NCBI GenBank assembly: GCA_964546435.1
Contig: CAZJKJ010000005.1
Span: 1-64,000, forward strand
Direction of reading: 5' to 3'
Source of the DNA: CAYNST01 sp964546435
GTDB taxonomy: Bacteria; Pseudomonadota; Gammaproteobacteria; Pseudomonadales; Cellvibrionaceae
DNA: 64,000 nt
Positions 46,159 to 54,808 of this stretch are shown here, one piece after another; the stretch's first letter is position 1, and every line of letters begins with the position of its first letter. The notes under the pieces are model-generated. The model ran no database searches. It had not been told where the DNA came from and saw only the letters and a program-made list of their open reading frames with translations. A program made the translations under genes and the position numbers.

Positions 46159-46277
46159 CGGGGCGCCGCCGCGGTTGCTGCGCGCTTAATTGCCCCACGC
46201 ACGAGTGGCATCAGACAAATAATGGCGGCCGATCTCATTTGTGAGAGGCTGCCGGCAGCGCAACTGTCTTGCGCCTC

Positions 46278-46325
46278 TTTATTTAACCGTAGCAGCCCCT
46301 TTTTATTTAACCGTAGCAGGTTCCT
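46278..46325. repeat. Tandem 24-bp duplication at the end of the 46303 gene
   Basis: TTTATTTAACCGTAGCAG occurs at 46278-46295 and again at 46302-46319 with a 24-bp period. The second copy contains the last codons and stop of the leftward gene; the first lies just after the stop, so it appears to be a duplicated 3' end. Confidence 0.85.
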
Positions 46326-47280
46326 TTTTGGCCATGTTCTGCTCGGCATCCTTTATATATCGATCAACTATGGAATAGTCGTTCGACACGTCACCATCGC
46401 CCCATCCGAGCTTTACCTGATTACCCGGGGTGCCAATTTTGCTTCTGTATTTTTTCAGGGCAGCTATGGAGCCCGGTGTTCCTGCCTTGCTAAGTGCCGC
46501 AAGATTCATTATGTTAAGGCTTCCGGCGTAACCTGCGGCTCGCTTAGCTTCAAATGGCGAGTTAGCCATGCTTTTCCACCATCGATTTCCGAGTATGCTT
46601 GACTCTAGCCACTTTAGGGCCTTGTCTGAGTTGTGCCGCGAAATAGCGTAACCAAGACCGATTATAGCCCCCTCCTTCGCCTGTATGCTCCAAAGAATCT
46701 CTTGATTTGATAGCTTTCTGCCTGGCTTTTCTTCAAGATACTCGATCAAATGATCAACAACTGCCTCATCTCCCACAATTCCAAGCGCAACACCAATGTC
46801 TCCCCAGCTTTCCCAATATACAGGATCCCGGAGCATTTTAAGCAGCCCGCTGTAGTCCTGTCCTATATACTTAGTAAAATCGTCTTTCGTCAGAATCTTG
46901 GTGCGGCCCGCTATGAGCATTTCCAGCTCGCTAAGATCGGCACTCTTGAGCATTTCGTCGTACGACTGCTGCTCCGGGCTGTCCCTGTAATAGTTATAAG
47001 TATTGCCCTCAGGGTCCATGACAAGCTTCTCATCAGGATAAATAGTGTGAGAGCCCATTGGCTTTCCGAAATGTTTCGCACTGATCCTCTTTAGAGTTTC
47101 ACTGGAGATGTTGCTAACGTCCAGATCCATCTGACTTAACTCCTCCATGCTCACATTCTCAATATCGATGTCATTTATTGACACCTTTTTTGCTGGCTTT
47201 TCTGACTCAGTGTCTTGCGCTAGCGCGCCTTGCGCACATAGCAGACTCAGCACAAGAACCACGCTTAAATGCTTTAACAT
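46303..47280 (-). CDS. Secreted helical-repeat protein paired with the metzincin
   Basis: The 325-residue product has a clear signal peptide (MLKHLSVVLVLSLLCAQGALA). An acidic segment follows (INDIDIENVSMEELSQMDLD), then helical pairs resembling HEAT-type repeats (DIGVALGIVGDEAVVDHLIEYL, shown in parts). ATG 47280 is preferred over GTG 47286 because GGGG lies five bases before it. It is downstream of, and 14 bases from, the metalloprotease gene, so it may be an inhibitor, chaperone or regulatory partner. Base composition and codon use are a little more AT-rich than in neighbours, and the 3' end is duplicated, both suggesting a cargo insertion. Confidence 0.7.
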   Translation of the reverse strand: MLKHLSVVLVLSLLCAQGALAQDTESEKPAKKVSINDIDIENVSMEELSQMDLDVSNISSETLKRISAKHFGKPMGSHTIYPDEKLVMDPEGNTYNYYRDSPEQQSYDEMLKSADLSELEMLIAGRTKILTKDDFTKYIGQDYSGLLKMLRDPVYWESWGDIGVALGIVGDEAVVDHLIEYLEEKPGRKLSNQEILWSIQAKEGAIIGLGYAISRHNSDKALKWLESSILGNRWWKSMANSPFEAKRAAGYAGSLNIMNLAALSKAGTPGSIAALKKYRSKIGTPGNQVKLGWGDGDVSNDYSIVDRYIKDAEQNMAKKEPATVK

Positions 47281-47294
47281 AACCACCCCTAGAG

Positions 47295-48287
47295 TTAATT
47301 TCTACTTTGCTGAAGGCCTACGCATTGTGTGGGAGTGATGTTAACTCTGGTATCATCGACGCCGTCACCCCACATGATATTGGTACTATCCTTATCATCG
47401 TGCTCCAGTCCCTGCGCATGACCAATTTCATGAAGCATCACATTGTGCCAGTACTTCTCCCGTGTCGACACGCTGATTGCGATTACACTCCCATTTTGTT
47501 CGGCGCATCCGTGGCCCTTAGTCCGTGTCGTTTCCGCTTCTGGTCTTCCGCACCATGTGATCTCCTTCACAAATGTAATTCCTTTCTTTAGTTTTCGAAA
47601 GTCTGCCTCACTGCCTATTGATATGGGCGAATCGTCATCAATCCTTACCGACGCAAAGTCATACCAGGCAGCGCAACTTGCATGCGTGCTCGCAGGATAT
47701 TTATTATAGATATTCGTCGCAAGCATCCCGGTCTCTCCCATCGCTCTTTGCATATGGGCGCCCATTATAAACGCCGCAGTCACAACATCGCTCTGCCCGT
47801 AGGTTGTTTCCAGCCAATGCACTGCGGTCTCTTTGTTTACGTATCCCGCATATGAATGAGACGTCGGAACAATGAGCTTATTCTCGCCGTAATACACCGG
47901 ACCCACCTTGGCTGCAAAGCCGTTACTAAAGGACGTCGAGAAATTATAGTACTTGCCAACCGGCAAGCCTATGTCATAGTTTCCAAGGCCCTTTGAGGTA
48001 AAATAAAAGCTGCCGTCAGCCTGCCCGTTTCTGTTGACTGAGCTCCATTGGACCGTCATCTGATAGTTCGCGTTAGGGCTCCATCCAAATGGGTTTATCT
48101 GTGATTTTACCCTATTGAAATACTCATGATTGCTAAAGTAGGTATCTCCCCCTATCACAAGCCAGTTACCCTCCCACAGATTTAATGATCGCGGCGCCTC
48201 GCCCATGTACATGTTAGCCGGCACCGCTTGCGCAGCACTACATACAGGCATTAAAAGCCACAATAATGCACTGATTCTTTTATTCAC
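47295..48287 (-). CDS. Secreted zinc metalloprotease of the metzincin clan
   Basis: The 330-residue protein has a signal peptide (MNKRISALLWLLMPVCSAAQ) and the metzincin zinc site HEIGHAQGLEH (286-296) with the Met-turn NIMWG (Met305), as in matrixin-like enzymes. About 260 residues precede the zinc site and could be a propeptide or substrate domain. The start is GTG with AAGGAG five bases upstream. It should act outside the inner membrane. Together with the downstream secreted protein it forms a two-gene unit unrelated to replication or pili. It could process surface or host proteins. Confidence 0.88.
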   Translation of the reverse strand: MNKRISALLWLLMPVCSAAQAVPANMYMGEAPRSLNLWEGNWLVIGGDTYFSNHEYFNRVKSQINPFGWSPNANYQMTVQWSSVNRNGQADGSFYFTSKGLGNYDIGLPVGKYYNFSTSFSNGFAAKVGPVYYGENKLIVPTSHSYAGYVNKETAVHWLETTYGQSDVVTAAFIMGAHMQRAMGETGMLATNIYNKYPASTHASCAAWYDFASVRIDDDSPISIGSEADFRKLKKGITFVKEITWCGRPEAETTRTKGHGCAEQNGSVIAISVSTREKYWHNVMLHEIGHAQGLEHDDKDSTNIMWGDGVDDTRVNITPTQCVGLQQSRN

Positions 48288-48792
48288 CGGGACTCCTTAG
48301 CTTTATTGGTTTTTTTACACACAGCTCAGGCCGGATGATCGGCAGGCGCCAGCCCGAGCACAGGTATTGTGGATTGTCGAATTGGTCTGATGTGAAATGC
48401 CTGATATGTCCATCCTTGAATCGTCATTAGTAGATGGCGGACCATACCCTCATGTAGTAATTGTTGTCAAACGGAATTTTCCTCACCAACTACATAACTG
48501 GACAGTGGTGCGTTGCATGCTTTATTTGCTCTTCTTGCCGCGCAAATCGGTCAGACGTTAAGAGGCCATTATCATAGACAGATGCGTATAGGTGGCACGC
48601 AGCTGGAATTTTCGACGGCAAGACTCCCATCATGCGCAATTGCGCTTGGGCGTGCGCCTTGGTGGAAGCGGCAGATGATGCAGCGCCGCGATAAGGATTG
48701 TGGCTTTGCGAAAACTTTATTCAGGCCGCGCTCGGTATCGGCTTAATCAAAGCCGAGCTGCCTTCTTAATTAATCAGGCAGGAGCTACAGCG
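48288..48792. other. 505-bp intergenic region, no firm gene
   Basis: This gap holds a rightward open frame (48513-48746, 77 codons) with no ribosome site, low-complexity basic translation and no recognised family; it may be remnant sequence. A small inverted repeat CGGCTT / AAGCCG (48739-48744, 48750-48755) and a TTAATTAA palindrome lie just after the end of the leftward 48793 gene. Nothing else is evident. Along with the metalloprotease pair it could mark the boundary of inserted DNA. Confidence 0.4.
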
Positions 48793-50109
48793 CTAGCGCA
48801 AAATCGCAAAGGCCACCGCCGTGCAGCTAAGCAGTATGCCCGCGCTCAGTGCAACAGACCAGTGCCCAAAGCTCTTTATTGCCCGCACAATCTGACCGGA
48901 TCGAAGCTGCCGCGCTCTTTGTCGATGCAGGGCCTTACGAGCCTCATCAAGACTTTGCTGCATGGCATCAACGCGCACCATTGATTTATGGTAGCGATCC
49001 TTCCACAGGACGGTTTTTGCTCGAAAGCGCTCGAGGTAGCTTTCAAGCTTTTCGATTCTTTGCTGCATTTTCTCGATCTGCTCAAGACTAAATTCACCCT
49101 GCTCAATCCTGGCGCCATCAAGCTTGGCACGAAGCACATTAAGTAACGCGGTTTGCTCGCTGATTATTTTATTTAGTATCGCAACATTTGCCGCCTTTCC
49201 ATCAAAAGCCGCCTCAAGCTCGGCAAACTTTCGATCCGCCTCGCCCAGCCGCTCAATAAGGTGCTTGCTGTACTCGCGCTCTTTTTGCAGCTGATCAAGC
49301 ACCGCTTGGTGGCTGCTTTGAGGAATCATTTCACCTTGTGCATGAGCCTCCCCTCTAGGCGCAGCGGCGGCAAGCTCGCGATGCGCTGCGGCCTGTCGGT
49401 GCATTTGCTCGATAAGCTGCGCATAGTGCTCCTCAAGCTCGGCCTTTTGCTCGCCAAGGGCGGCCGCAATAGCATCGCCCGATTGGGCCTTTATAAGCGC
49501 CACCCGCTCATCCATCTTCTCGATGAGCTGCTGGTAACGCTCGGAGATCTCAGCACTTACCAGCCTTTCCCCTCTAAGCTCATCTCTCACCTGATCAAGC
49601 TCGCCCGAGATCGCCCGGATTTGCCCTTGTAGCTGCTCGGTCTCGCCCTGAAAATGAGCCCGAAGATCGTGTCGCTGGCGAATCAGGTGCTGATCCTTAA
49701 CCCGGTGAAACTGCGCAGCACTCACAGGCTCTCGTCCAAGAAGCTCCTTAATGTCCCGATACTGATTGATTATCTCAACCGGATCATCGGCGTAGAGGTT
49801 GAATTTCTCCTTGTAGTAGGCCGCGCGCACCTGCTGCTCCCACTGAGCCCACTCGATACCAAGCCCCATATCGCTCGGATCGCTCGAGATGAAGGACTCA
49901 ACACTTGTATGTCCGAGCGCCTCAGCAAGGGTGCCCTTTGGGATTTTGGTCACCCTTTGGGCAAGCGCCTCCCCAAGGGGCAGCTCAAGAGCTTTGGCGA
50001 TCGCCTGAGCGCGCATCTCCCAGCCAAGAACTCGCACCGCCTCCTGGAGTGCGGCGCACTGCGGGTTGTGCGCCCGGGTCTGCTCGATGGTGATGATGTT
50101 GCTTTTCAT
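48793..50109 (-). CDS. Tail-anchored coiled-coil protein
   Basis: The 438-residue protein has a folded N-terminal part (about 1-135), a long Gln/Glu/Arg-rich coiled coil (about 140-400) and a single C-terminal membrane helix (WSVALSAGILLSCTAVAFAIL) ending one residue before the stop. There is no signal peptide, so the coil should face the cytoplasm with the C-terminus in the inner membrane. Such a layout could anchor DNA or a replisome to the membrane, or serve as a spacer for another machine. No family recognised. It is divergent from recQ; the two genes share an 80-base gap. Confidence 0.65.
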   Translation of the reverse strand: MKSNIITIEQTRAHNPQCAALQEAVRVLGWEMRAQAIAKALELPLGEALAQRVTKIPKGTLAEALGHTSVESFISSDPSDMGLGIEWAQWEQQVRAAYYKEKFNLYADDPVEIINQYRDIKELLGREPVSAAQFHRVKDQHLIRQRHDLRAHFQGETEQLQGQIRAISGELDQVRDELRGERLVSAEISERYQQLIEKMDERVALIKAQSGDAIAAALGEQKAELEEHYAQLIEQMHRQAAAHRELAAAAPRGEAHAQGEMIPQSSHQAVLDQLQKEREYSKHLIERLGEADRKFAELEAAFDGKAANVAILNKIISEQTALLNVLRAKLDGARIEQGEFSLEQIEKMQQRIEKLESYLERFRAKTVLWKDRYHKSMVRVDAMQQSLDEARKALHRQRARQLRSGQIVRAIKSFGHWSVALSAGILLSCTAVAFAILR

Positions 50110-50133
50110 GAGGCGTAAGTTCCGTGCAGGGGA

Positions 50134-50162
50134 TCGACAAAAACAGATGGCAGTGATATAAT
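50134..50162 (+). promoter_or_regulatory. Promoter of recQ
   Basis: TCGACA (50134-50139), 17 bp, TATAAT (50157-50162), with a 25-base leader. Confidence 0.6.
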
Positions 50163-50193
50163 TTCGTCTATATTATTACAGGACTTTGTGCGC

Positions 50194-52296
50194 ATGTCAA
50201 AGCTGAAGCGATTTGAATTGCCCGAGCATGCGCTGCACGAGGTGTTTGGCTTTGACTCCTTCCGGGCCGGACAGAAAGAGATTATCGCGGCGGTGCTCGC
50301 TGGCCGTGATGCGCTCTCGGTGATGGCCACCGGCGCCGGTAAGTCGCTTTGCTACCAGGTGCCTGCCCTGTGCCTTGGGGGCTGCGCGGTCGTTGTCAGT
50401 CCACTCATCGCGCTTATGAAGGATCAGACCGATCGGCTCTTAGCCCTTGGTGTGCCCGCGGCGTATCTTAATAGCTCCCAGAGCGCTCAAGAATCCCTTC
50501 GGGTCATGAACAACGCACTTAAGGGCCGGTATAAGCTTTTGTATGTGACGCCGGAGCGGCTTGTGAGCGAGGATCTTCAGGAGATCCTTGCCCGGATTAA
50601 TGTCTCGTTTTTTGCAATCGATGAGGCTCACTGTATCAGCACCTGGGGCAGTGATTTTCGCCTGTCGTATCGTAAAATTGGACCCGCCATAGCTCGCGTG
50701 GAGGCCCGGGCCGCAAAGAGAATTGCCCGTCTTGGCTTTAGCGCAACCGCGCCGCTGGCAATACGAGATGACATCATCGCCCAGCTGGGTATGGCTCAGC
50801 CGCTCATTGTGATCGGGCAGTTTGACCGGCCCAATATCAGCCTTGATGTGCGTCATTCACGCGCCAAGATCGACGATGTGCTGCAGCTGGTGCGCAGCTA
50901 CCCGGATCAAAGCACCATTATCTACTGCGCAACCGTTAAGAGCGCCCAGGCGCTTCAGCGCGAGCTGCGAGCCGCATCCCTTACGGCCGAGCTCTATCAC
51001 GCAAGGCTCAGCGTGATAGAAAAAACCAGGGCCCAGGAGAGCTTTCTTGCCAACCGGTGCCGCATCATGGTGGCCACCTCCGCGTTCGGCATGGGCATCG
51101 ATAAGCCCGATGTGCGCACCGTGATTCACTACCACATGCCAGGCAGTATCGAGAGCTATATGCAGGAGGCAGGCCGGGCCGGCCGCGATGGGCTGCCCTC
51201 CCGGGCCGTTCTTCTGTACAGTGAGCACGATCGCAGGCTGCAGGAGTATTTCATTAACCTATCCTGCCCCGAGCCGCAGGTGGTGCGCGAGGTGCTGTGC
51301 ACGCTCAGGGCGCTCGATGATGGCTTGGTGCTTGGCTTTAGTCTTGATGAGATCGGGCAGATCGCCCCGGTGAGTCTCGGGGCGCACCAGCTGCGCAGCG
51401 CTCTTCGCATACTTGCCGATCAGCAGCTGATCGCGCTCTTGCCCCGGGGGTTTTCTGGTGATCCTGTCATTGAGGTGCTGGGCGAAAGCGCGGTGCCTGA
51501 TTTTGAGTATCTGCTCGATCAAAGGCGCGCCCTCACAAAGAAGCTCAACGCCATGCAGGCATACGTTAAGAGCGGTGCTTGCCGCAGAGACTACCTTCTT
51601 CGCTATCTTGAGGAGCAAAGGCCCCATGGTAGCTGCGGTAGCTGTGATCGGTGTCTTCGCCCGGAGCTCTTACCGGGTGGTGCGCAGCCGATCGAGCAGA
51701 TAAAGATCGCTCTTCATGCCATTGAATCCTTCGGCGGGCGTCTTGGGCCTGATCGTCTTTGTGATGCGCTTCTTGGGGTTAATAGTGCGGCGCTTTCAGA
51801 TCTTAAGATCGATCAGGCGCAGGGTTTTGGAGTTTTTTCAAACCGAACAAAAACCGATGTGCTGTGCCTTGTCAAAGCGCTTATCGATGGCAGGATCGTT
51901 GATCAAAGCCCCGCTCAGAATGCCCTGCAGATCACTGATAAGGGCGAGGATATCAGGTGCGATCGCGCGGGCGGGCTTAGCGATCTTGCGCCCTCGCAGG
52001 ACCCCTCTTCTCGCGCAGCAGCTGCTCCTGATGCGCCTCTTCTCGGGGCGCTCATCAGGCTTCGTGACAATATCTCGAAAAAGCACTCGGTTGCCCCCTT
52101 TATGATCTGCCCCGATGAGCTCTTAAGAGAGATTGCCGCGCGTAGGCCGGCATCGGCCGATGCGCTGATAAAACTTGGCTTAAGCCCGGCACGGGCGCAG
52201 CTATTTGGCGCAGAGATACTAAGAGTCATCACGCTAATGCGCCCAAAGAGCGCTTGTGATCATGAACACACTGAGGGTCCCGGCGCCGACAAGTAG
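50194..52296 (+). CDS. recQ: RecQ-type 3'-5' DNA helicase
   Basis: The protein is 700 residues from ATG 50194 (a GTG two codons earlier sits closer to AGGA and is an alternative). It has motif 0 FRAGQKEI, Walker A ATGAGKSLC, motif II IDEAHCIS, SATAPL, TSAFGMGIDKPDV and the motif VI segment QEAGRAGRDGLPS. An RQC zinc site follows (C-RRDYLLRYLEE then CGSCDRC), and an HRDC domain ends the protein (about 605-685). It is therefore a full-length RecQ (E. coli 609, so ~90 residues longer, mostly between RQC and HRDC). It would act with RecJ (41841) in end resection and fork repair. Confidence 0.96.
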   Translation: MSKLKRFELPEHALHEVFGFDSFRAGQKEIIAAVLAGRDALSVMATGAGKSLCYQVPALCLGGCAVVVSPLIALMKDQTDRLLALGVPAAYLNSSQSAQESLRVMNNALKGRYKLLYVTPERLVSEDLQEILARINVSFFAIDEAHCISTWGSDFRLSYRKIGPAIARVEARAAKRIARLGFSATAPLAIRDDIIAQLGMAQPLIVIGQFDRPNISLDVRHSRAKIDDVLQLVRSYPDQSTIIYCATVKSAQALQRELRAASLTAELYHARLSVIEKTRAQESFLANRCRIMVATSAFGMGIDKPDVRTVIHYHMPGSIESYMQEAGRAGRDGLPSRAVLLYSEHDRRLQEYFINLSCPEPQVVREVLCTLRALDDGLVLGFSLDEIGQIAPVSLGAHQLRSALRILADQQLIALLPRGFSGDPVIEVLGESAVPDFEYLLDQRRALTKKLNAMQAYVKSGACRRDYLLRYLEEQRPHGSCGSCDRCLRPELLPGGAQPIEQIKIALHAIESFGGRLGPDRLCDALLGVNSAALSDLKIDQAQGFGVFSNRTKTDVLCLVKALIDGRIVDQSPAQNALQITDKGEDIRCDRAGGLSDLAPSQDPSSRAAAAPDAPLLGALIRLRDNISKKHSVAPFMICPDELLREIAARRPASADALIKLGLSPARAQLFGAEILRVITLMRPKSACDHEHTEGPGADK

Positions 52297-52297
52297 T

Positions 52298-52326
52298 TTG
52301 AATGCATTTATATTTATCACTATACT
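52298..52326 (+). promoter_or_regulatory. Promoter of tmk
   Basis: TTGAAT (52298-52303), 17 bp, TATACT (52321-52326; part of TATACTAT), beginning two bases after the recQ stop. Confidence 0.6.
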
Positions 52327-52359
52327 ATCTATAAGATTGATATCATGAGAAGAAGTCAT

Positions 52360-53019
52360 ATGCCGCACGGAAAATTCATTGTTGTCGATGGCCTTGAAGG
52401 CGGCGGCAAAACCACTAATATCGAGATTCTTGCTCGCCATATCAAGGAGCGCTTTGGTGCAGAGGCTCTCATCACCCGCGAGCCTGGCGGAACCCCGATG
52501 GCAGAGAAGATTCGAGATGTCTTTAAAAGCCATACCGATGAGCACGTTCACTACAAGACCGAGCTACTGCTCGTGTTCGCCGCCAGGTGCCAGCATATTG
52601 AGAATCTGATCAAGCCCGCGCTTGCCCGGGGTAAGTGGGTGATCTGTGATCGGTTCAGCTCCGCCTCCTTTGCCTACCAGGGCTATGGCCGGGGCGCGCC
52701 CCTGGCGATGCTTAAGACGCTTCGAGATACTGTGCAGGGCTCATTCGAACCAGACTTAACGATGATTCTTGATCTTGATCCAGCGATCGGGCTTGCCCGT
52801 GCGCGCGGGCGCGGAGAGCTTGATCGGATTGAGCTTTGCGCGCTTGATTTCTTTGAGCGCGCGCGGGCGGGCTTTCTTGATCTTGCCAGACAAAGCCCGC
52901 ATGCCTATCGGGTTGTAAGTGCCGAGGGTCCGCTTGATGAGGTATCGCGCGATGTGATCGCGGCGTTCGACAAGTGGTGGGCCGCGCAAAATAATCCATC
53001 TTTGACGCCCTCCTGCTGA
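52360..53019 (+). CDS. tmk: Thymidylate kinase
   Basis: The 219-residue enzyme phosphorylates dTMP to dTDP. The P-loop reads DGLEGGGKTT, the DR(Y/F/H) motif CDRFSSASFAYQGYGRG, and the LID RARGRGELDRIE carries the arginines found in the E. coli-type enzyme. Length fits the family (E. coli 213). ATG 52360 is preferred because GAGAAGAAG precedes it; an in-frame ATG lies five codons earlier. A self-encoded kinase would help nucleotide supply during replication of a large element. It has its own promoter directly behind recQ. Confidence 0.96.
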   Translation: MPHGKFIVVDGLEGGGKTTNIEILARHIKERFGAEALITREPGGTPMAEKIRDVFKSHTDEHVHYKTELLLVFAARCQHIENLIKPALARGKWVICDRFSSASFAYQGYGRGAPLAMLKTLRDTVQGSFEPDLTMILDLDPAIGLARARGRGELDRIELCALDFFERARAGFLDLARQSPHAYRVVSAEGPLDEVSRDVIAAFDKWWAAQNNPSLTPSC

Positions 53020-53290
53020 GCCTTAAGGCTCCCGTTCTGCGCTCATATCTGTGCCAAAGCAATTGTAGCGATCAATTATCTGCGGACGGTGAACCAAGCC
53101 GATCTGCGGCCTCGGCCGGTGACCACCCGCTGTGGCTGGAGCGCGGGCGGCGCCGGTTGTGGTGGGCGATCAGGTAGTGCCAGATGTGTGGTGTTGACTA
53201 GCGGCAAGGTGGGCCGCGCAAGAATCACTCTTCTGTCTTTCACAAGAGATAGCCTTGCAGGAGGCGCAAAGCGCCTTGCGGGCGTGCAGC

Positions 53291-53680
53291 TCACTGAGCG
53301 CGTGCGATAAGAGTCGATAGGGCCGCAGGTGAGAGATGGTACAGGGTCTTCTCCTCATCCTCGACAATCACGCACCTGTCCCCACCGTTTGGATCAAGCC
53401 CGATCAGAGTGAGAATCCTTAATCCATCATGGCTTCTAAATGATGTGTTGACCCAGTTGATATCCACCCCGATCGCCTCGGCGCTACGGATGTACCAGCT
53501 GCGCCACTGCGCGCGCGGATCCCCCCTGTAGAACCCGAGATTAAGGGTGATGGTGTCGCCGTTTTCAAAGCTCTGAAACGGAGGCATGCTAAAACCATGC
53601 TTCTCGGCAATCTTGCGAGCCACCTTTTCAAGCTCAATGATGAACTTTTGCGCCTCCTGGGAGGCTGCGATGTCGGTCAT
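53291..53680 (-). CDS. Small unknown protein
   Basis: The 129-residue product (from ATG 53680; an ATG 13 codons upstream would overlap the previous gene) starts with a helical segment (QKFIIELEKVARKIAEKHG) followed by a beta-rich part with Trp and Asp residues (YRGDPRAQWRSWYIRS, DINWVNTSF). No signal peptide. It is the second gene of a two-gene unit with 53691-53972. Family not recognised. Confidence 0.6.
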   Translation of the reverse strand: MTDIAASQEAQKFIIELEKVARKIAEKHGFSMPPFQSFENGDTITLNLGFYRGDPRAQWRSWYIRSAEAIGVDINWVNTSFRSHDGLRILTLIGLDPNGGDRCVIVEDEEKTLYHLSPAALSTLIARAQ

Positions 53681-53690
53681 GATGTTTGGC

Positions 53691-53972
53691 TCACTTATTT
53701 TTTGCCAATCGGTTTGCAATCACATTGGTTTTGTAATCTTTTAGATCCCTGCCCTCGACCGGTATGACCCGATCCTCGATCACTCCGGTGTCAAGGATCC
53801 TTCGCACCCGGATTTTTTCATCCGACAAGATCTCATCCACTAAAAAGTGGGCGATCTGGCCATCACCGAGTACCTTTATAACGTACTCCCCAGGGGTAAA
53901 GCGATGAGTCGGGCTCATGCTAAAGCGCGCCTGGTAGGGTCGATTGTGCGGATTTTCATAGTCATGTCTCAT
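53691..53972 (-). CDS. Small SH3/KOW-like beta protein, possibly from a leaderless mRNA
   Basis: The 93-residue product contains a segment suggestive of a small beta-barrel (FTPGEYVIKVLGDGQIAHF, then DEKIRVRRILDTG). Minus-strand TTGGCT (54002-54007), 17 bp, TAAAAT (53979-53984) puts the expected transcription start on the ATG at 53972, so translation may begin without a leader. An internal ATG at 53918 gives a 75-residue alternative that lacks a good ribosome site too. Family not recognised. Followed after ten bases by 53291-53680. Confidence 0.5.
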   Translation of the reverse strand: MRHDYENPHNRPYQARFSMSPTHRFTPGEYVIKVLGDGQIAHFLVDEILSDEKIRVRRILDTGVIEDRVIPVEGRDLKDYKTNVIANRLAKNK

Positions 53973-54009
53973 GACTTTATTTTAGTGATTAATAATATAT
54001 TAGCCAAAT

Positions 54010-54714
54010 TTATTTCGCGCTCTCAATCGCCCGAAGTCTTGACTGCCAATAGTGGGCGGGCACATCCGGATGCTTAAGGCAGGCCTGCTCGCGGCTCATC
54101 TTTGAGCCGCTAAAAGCCAAAAACCGATCCACCTGGGACTCCTTTAGCTCAAAAAATGAGGCGTAAGGGCTCTTATTGAGCCGGCACAAAACCACGAGGT
54201 GCCCATCAGGTCCTATGGGGGCAAGCCCTTCTCGCATCATGGTTCTGCTAAGTTTTTGCCCAACAATTCGGCGCGTATCACCCGACAGATCGTACTGAAC
54301 TGTGCTTCGTGCCTGAACCGTCGCGAAATCCACCACACCTAGACCAAACCGATCAAGTTCAATAAGATCATCATTTTCGTGCGTCAATGTGCCCGCATAG
54401 CGATTGGTGCTTTCCCATCCGGCAGGAAGGCTCTGGTGGCGGGAGATAATCCCAAGCTGCAGGGCTTCAAGGTTCTCGATCCCATCGCCCAGCACCTGCG
54501 GGGCAATCTTGTGGATCTCCCCCATCACAAGGCTGTATACCCAGTCGCGCTTTGCCCTTATCACCCAGGCATTGAGCGTCTTCTTATCGCCTTGCAGTAT
54601 CTTTTTCATCTGCGCGCCACTAAATCCCGAATGCTTCTTCGCATCGAAGCTGCCCGCATGCACCTGGCCCGATAATAAGGCCAGTCCCAATACAAACGCT
54701 GTTATTGCTTTCAT
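54010..54714 (-). CDS. Exported protein at the end of the pilus cluster
   Basis: The 234-residue product has a signal peptide (MKAITAFVLGLALLSGQVHA) and a soluble helical mature part starting GSFDAKKHSGFSG with two Cys. I do not recognise the family. It lies 94 bases downstream of the pilus platform gene; the gap contains a GGCCAT / ATGGCC hairpin (54766-54782) that might modulate read-through. It may be a periplasmic pilus accessory factor or an independent gene. Confidence 0.65.
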   Translation of the reverse strand: MKAITAFVLGLALLSGQVHAGSFDAKKHSGFSGAQMKKILQGDKKTLNAWVIRAKRDWVYSLVMGEIHKIAPQVLGDGIENLEALQLGIISRHQSLPAGWESTNRYAGTLTHENDDLIELDRFGLGVVDFATVQARSTVQYDLSGDTRRIVGQKLSRTMMREGLAPIGPDGHLVVLCRLNKSPYASFFELKESQVDRFLAFSGSKMSREQACLKHPDVPAHYWQSRLRAIESAK

Positions 54715-54808
54715 AAGAAAAATCCAATCGTTTAAATTTCAAACCCATTTACTCGGTGGCGGGCGGGCCATGATTTATGGCCGATCACCACCTGGCAAAA
54801 CTTTGCCG

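Noticed and set aside
46278..46325. Tandem 24-bp unit as part of a CRISPR or iteron array
   Set aside because: Only two copies, no spacers, and the unit coincides with a gene 3' end, so it is a local duplication.
48513..48746. 77-codon rightward frame in the gap before the tail-anchored gene
   Set aside because: No ribosome site, no promoter, basic low-complexity translation; kept only as a possible remnant in the intergenic entry.
53089..53310. 73-codon rightward frame after tmk
   Set aside because: Gly/Arg-rich translation produced by GC-rich DNA, overlapping the end of the leftward 53291 gene; no start signal.
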